From positions 1-7,316 of the forward strand of contig CAZQVW010000136.1 of NCBI GenBank assembly GCA_964596865.1: a DNA stretch of 7,316 nt, written 5' to 3'. The stretch comes from UBA6382 sp964596865 (lineage in GTDB: Bacteria; Bacteroidota; Bacteroidia; Bacteroidales; Bacteroidaceae). Both the position numbers and the translations under genes were made by a program. Shown in pieces: positions 5,611 to 7,316 of this stretch. A model generated the notes under the pieces. It was not told where the DNA came from, ran no database searches, and saw only the letters and a list, made by a program, of their open reading frames with translations. Position 1 is the stretch's first letter. Each line of letters opens with the position of its first letter.

Positions 5611-7044
5611 AGTGTAAGTATTAATTTCAAAACAGATAAGCAGTTAAAAGCCGAAGAAATCTTCAAAGCACTCTCTGACCACGGTGAGAAAATAGTGGTT
5701 ACTTCACAAGAGTTTCCATATCTAAAGTTTGGAACCTTTCAAGAGGCTCTCCGTAGCATCGAAATCAACCAAGAGGGAGATGACTATGAAGTAAGAGTTT
5801 GCAACTTTGCAAATCGTGCTGACTTGCATCTTTTTGTCATAGCTGTCAATGTAATGAAGTCACTTACAGGCGTCAGGGCTATGCTGGAAGAAGAGGAAGG
5901 AATATCCAATCCAAAGGAATATTTTGATGAAAATTGGATTAGTGAGCAGCTGAGAGGCAGTATTGAGGTTACGTGCGCACTAATAAAGCATATAGGAAAA
6001 CCTATTATAATGGACGGGCTGTTCTTCCCTATCTGCTTCGGACCTGTTGTGGCAAAATCTTTCGACATTGACCTTTCCAATCCTCAAGAAGACGCATTCG
6101 AGTCGATTCAAGAATACTTTACCAACCAGCAATGGCATTTTGCCGACAAGAAAAACACGTCAACAAGACTTGCAATACCAGATCCGACCAATGAAAACGA
6201 TCGTCCGCTTGGCGTTTCGTTGATATATGCTGAGAAAGGTAAGGTCAAGCCATTTGATTATGTTTCTTACGCAGACGTTTTCGGTCTTATAGACAAGGAC
6301 AAAGACGATGCAATATTAATCCACATGGAAGATTTTCCTAAGATTGTGCAATCAGAGGAATTAACAATGCTGGACGACTACCAGTTTGCTATTGATGGGC
6401 AATTATCCTATAAGACTTTCAGTCAGATGGTTGACAGGGAACAACTTTATCAAGTAGACAACCTTTTCTGTAGACCTTCTTTCCCAGGGAATGGTTATGA
6501 TGACAAGCAACGAACATTTGTACTCATGTGGAATCCAGCCATATCAAGCGTCAAGATGGAAGATTTCGTAGCAGACATTCCAAAACTGTTAACAGGCATC
6601 TTCAACTGGAGCGTTTACGAATACCAAAAAGCTAGAAAGGGCGACAAGTTTGTGTTAATACGTTGCGGTAAAGGACGAACAGGATTGGTAATGAGTGGCA
6701 TATTTGACAGCCATCCATACCAGGCTGGCGACTGGAGTGGCAGAGGGCGCAAGGTGTTTTATATGGACCTCACTCCAAATTTCATTGCCGACCCAGAACG
6801 ATTGGAGCATTTCCTTACTACCGAAGATTTACAGAAAGCCATTCCGTCTTTTGATTGGAGTGGCGGACATTCCGGTCGCCTATTGACGGAAGAGCAAGCT
6901 GAAAAACTGGAAGAGCTTCTTGCCAATTACCTGCCACAATGTAGACGAAATAACTGTAAATGGATTCGCTCTACCACAAGGCAACGAGTAATAAGCATAG
7001 AAGATACCAGCATTTATGACGAAGATCTCTATACGCTTCTATAA
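5608..7044 (+). CDS. EVE/PUA-like modified-base reader fused to an unassigned N-terminal region
   Basis: 478 residues, cytoplasmic, no signal or membrane segment. The C-terminal part (about 303-441) looks like an EVE-type (PUA/YTH superfamily) domain as in EVE-HNH proteins: FVLMWNP (304-310), FNWSVYEYQKARKGDKFVLIRC (332-353), GKGRTGLVMSGIFDSHPY (354-371), DW at 375-376, VFYMDLTPNFIADPERLEHFL (383-403), FDWSGGHSG (415-423) and a final LEEL helix. These match the family's order of conserved Trp, G-D, G-(I/L)-V-x-S-G, S-x-P-Y and SG motifs. EVE domains bind modified DNA bases and guide restriction. The N-terminal 300 residues (YEVRVCNFANRADLHLFVIAVNVM at 60-83, an EEEEG patch at 94-98, DGLFFPICFGP at 136-146) recall DUF4299-type proteins, but I hold that loosely. 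No nuclease motif is visible. The final 35 residues are a basic-then-acidic tail. Start ATG 5608 lies 59 nt after the GmrSD-like gene, so the pair is probably one operon. Confidence 0.72.
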   Translation: MSVSINFKTDKQLKAEEIFKALSDHGEKIVVTSQEFPYLKFGTFQEALRSIEINQEGDDYEVRVCNFANRADLHLFVIAVNVMKSLTGVRAMLEEEEGISNPKEYFDENWISEQLRGSIEVTCALIKHIGKPIIMDGLFFPICFGPVVAKSFDIDLSNPQEDAFESIQEYFTNQQWHFADKKNTSTRLAIPDPTNENDRPLGVSLIYAEKGKVKPFDYVSYADVFGLIDKDKDDAILIHMEDFPKIVQSEELTMLDDYQFAIDGQLSYKTFSQMVDREQLYQVDNLFCRPSFPGNGYDDKQRTFVLMWNPAISSVKMEDFVADIPKLLTGIFNWSVYEYQKARKGDKFVLIRCGKGRTGLVMSGIFDSHPYQAGDWSGRGRKVFYMDLTPNFIADPERLEHFLTTEDLQKAIPSFDWSGGHSGRLLTEEQAEKLEELLANYLPQCRRNNCKWIRSTTRQRVISIEDTSIYDEDLYTLL

Positions 7045-7045
7045 A

Positions 7046-7316
7046 GATCGGGAGGTGCGAGCTCTCTAGGATGACGAGAACGACAAGTGATGGTTATCGG
7101 TCATTGGCGTTGTCGGCGTGCTCAATGGGCAGGACGACTATCAGAAGAACCGCAACTACTGGAAATACCTTAATGCCAAACTTAAGAAGCAGGGTATTGA
7201 ACTGGGTAGTGTCACTACCCAGTTGAGGATGACGACACCAGATGGGAAGAAACGAATGACCACTGTTACAGACACTCAAGGTGTCATGGAGCTTGCCAAA
7301 AACTTTCGAAATAATA
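7046..7316 (+). pseudogene. Broken BRO-N (phage antirepressor-like) fragment, cut by the window edge
   Basis: Frame 7046 onward reads DREVRAL-stop-DDENDK-stop-WLSVIGVVGVLNGQ, then DDYQKNRNYWKYLNAKLKKQ, ELGSVTTQLRMTTPDGKKRM and TDTQGVMELAKNF. This follows the Bacteroidetes BRO-N/antirepressor family, which usually has W-D-D-E-N-(D/E)-K-W-(W/Y)-F-S-V-(I/V)-D-V-V-G-V-L. Both stops sit where Trp is expected: TAG at 7067-7069 and TGA at 7088-7090, each one base from TGG. The usual N-terminal start and first strand are missing, replaced by the stop of the EVE-like gene one base upstream. The frame stays open to the right edge. TGA ends three intact genes here, so this is most simply a decayed, 5'-truncated remnant of a phage-type gene. 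The family name is from memory of its consensus. Confidence 0.65.

Noticed and set aside
7072..7080. A third copy of TGACGAGAA, part of the element found at 3563-3573
   Set aside because: It encodes the conserved DDEN of the BRO-N fragment, so coding explains it without a regulatory role.
1..7316. CRISPR array, integrase, transposase or insertion sequence
   Set aside because: No regularly spaced repeats, no terminal inverted repeats with a transposase, and no recombinase motif was seen in any frame.

Overview
The window looks like an accessory (defence-island-like) stretch of a Bacteroidales chromosome or mobile element, possibly Prevotella-like. The reasons are: genes start without clear Shine-Dalgarno sequences in AT-rich leaders; several leaders carry matches to the Bacteroidetes -7 box TAnnTTTG; a lipoprotein carries the Cys-Ser-Ser-Asp-Asp-Asp surface-export signature of that phylum; and the WYL regulator and BRO-N fragment have a Bacteroidetes look. 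Genus is a guess.

Layout. 1-200 is non-coding with a small palindrome at the left edge. 201-1340 (-) encodes a DUF1016/YhcG-type PDDEXK nuclease with a tandem 13-residue repeat. Divergent from it, 1498-2382 (+) encodes a WYL-domain transcriptional regulator, overlapped by 4 nt by a Sel1-like repeat protein (2379-2900). A lipocalin-like surface lipoprotein follows (2991-3425). Then comes a complete tRNA cloverleaf (3437-3509) whose anticodon reads CTA, i.e. a predicted amber (UAG) suppressor. A good Bacteroidetes-type promoter at 3563-3596 leads into a low-GC gene (3713-5548) for a single-chain GmrSD-type protein (DUF262 plus HNH/DUF1524). After 59 nt comes a 478-residue protein (5608-7044) whose C-terminal third looks like an EVE/PUA-type modified-base reader, fused to an N-terminal region I cannot assign firmly. 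Directly after its stop lies a broken BRO-N (phage antirepressor-like) fragment that runs off the right edge.

How the genes may work together. The strongest system candidate is the pair at 3713-7044. A DUF262/DUF1524 protein is the family of modification-dependent (type IV) restriction enzymes, and EVE-like domains are known recognition modules for modified DNA bases. The pair could therefore be a two-gene restriction system in which the nuclease and an extra modified-base reader are separate proteins. This is inference from domain content and adjacency. Two features sit beside it: the predicted amber suppressor tRNA immediately upstream, and a pseudogene downstream in which a conserved Trp position is TAG and a second is TGA. 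None of the six intact genes ends in TAG (three TAA, three TGA). That fits a suppressor being tolerated, but six genes is a very small sample. The WYL regulator and the DUF1016 nuclease on the left also belong to families often found in defence islands.
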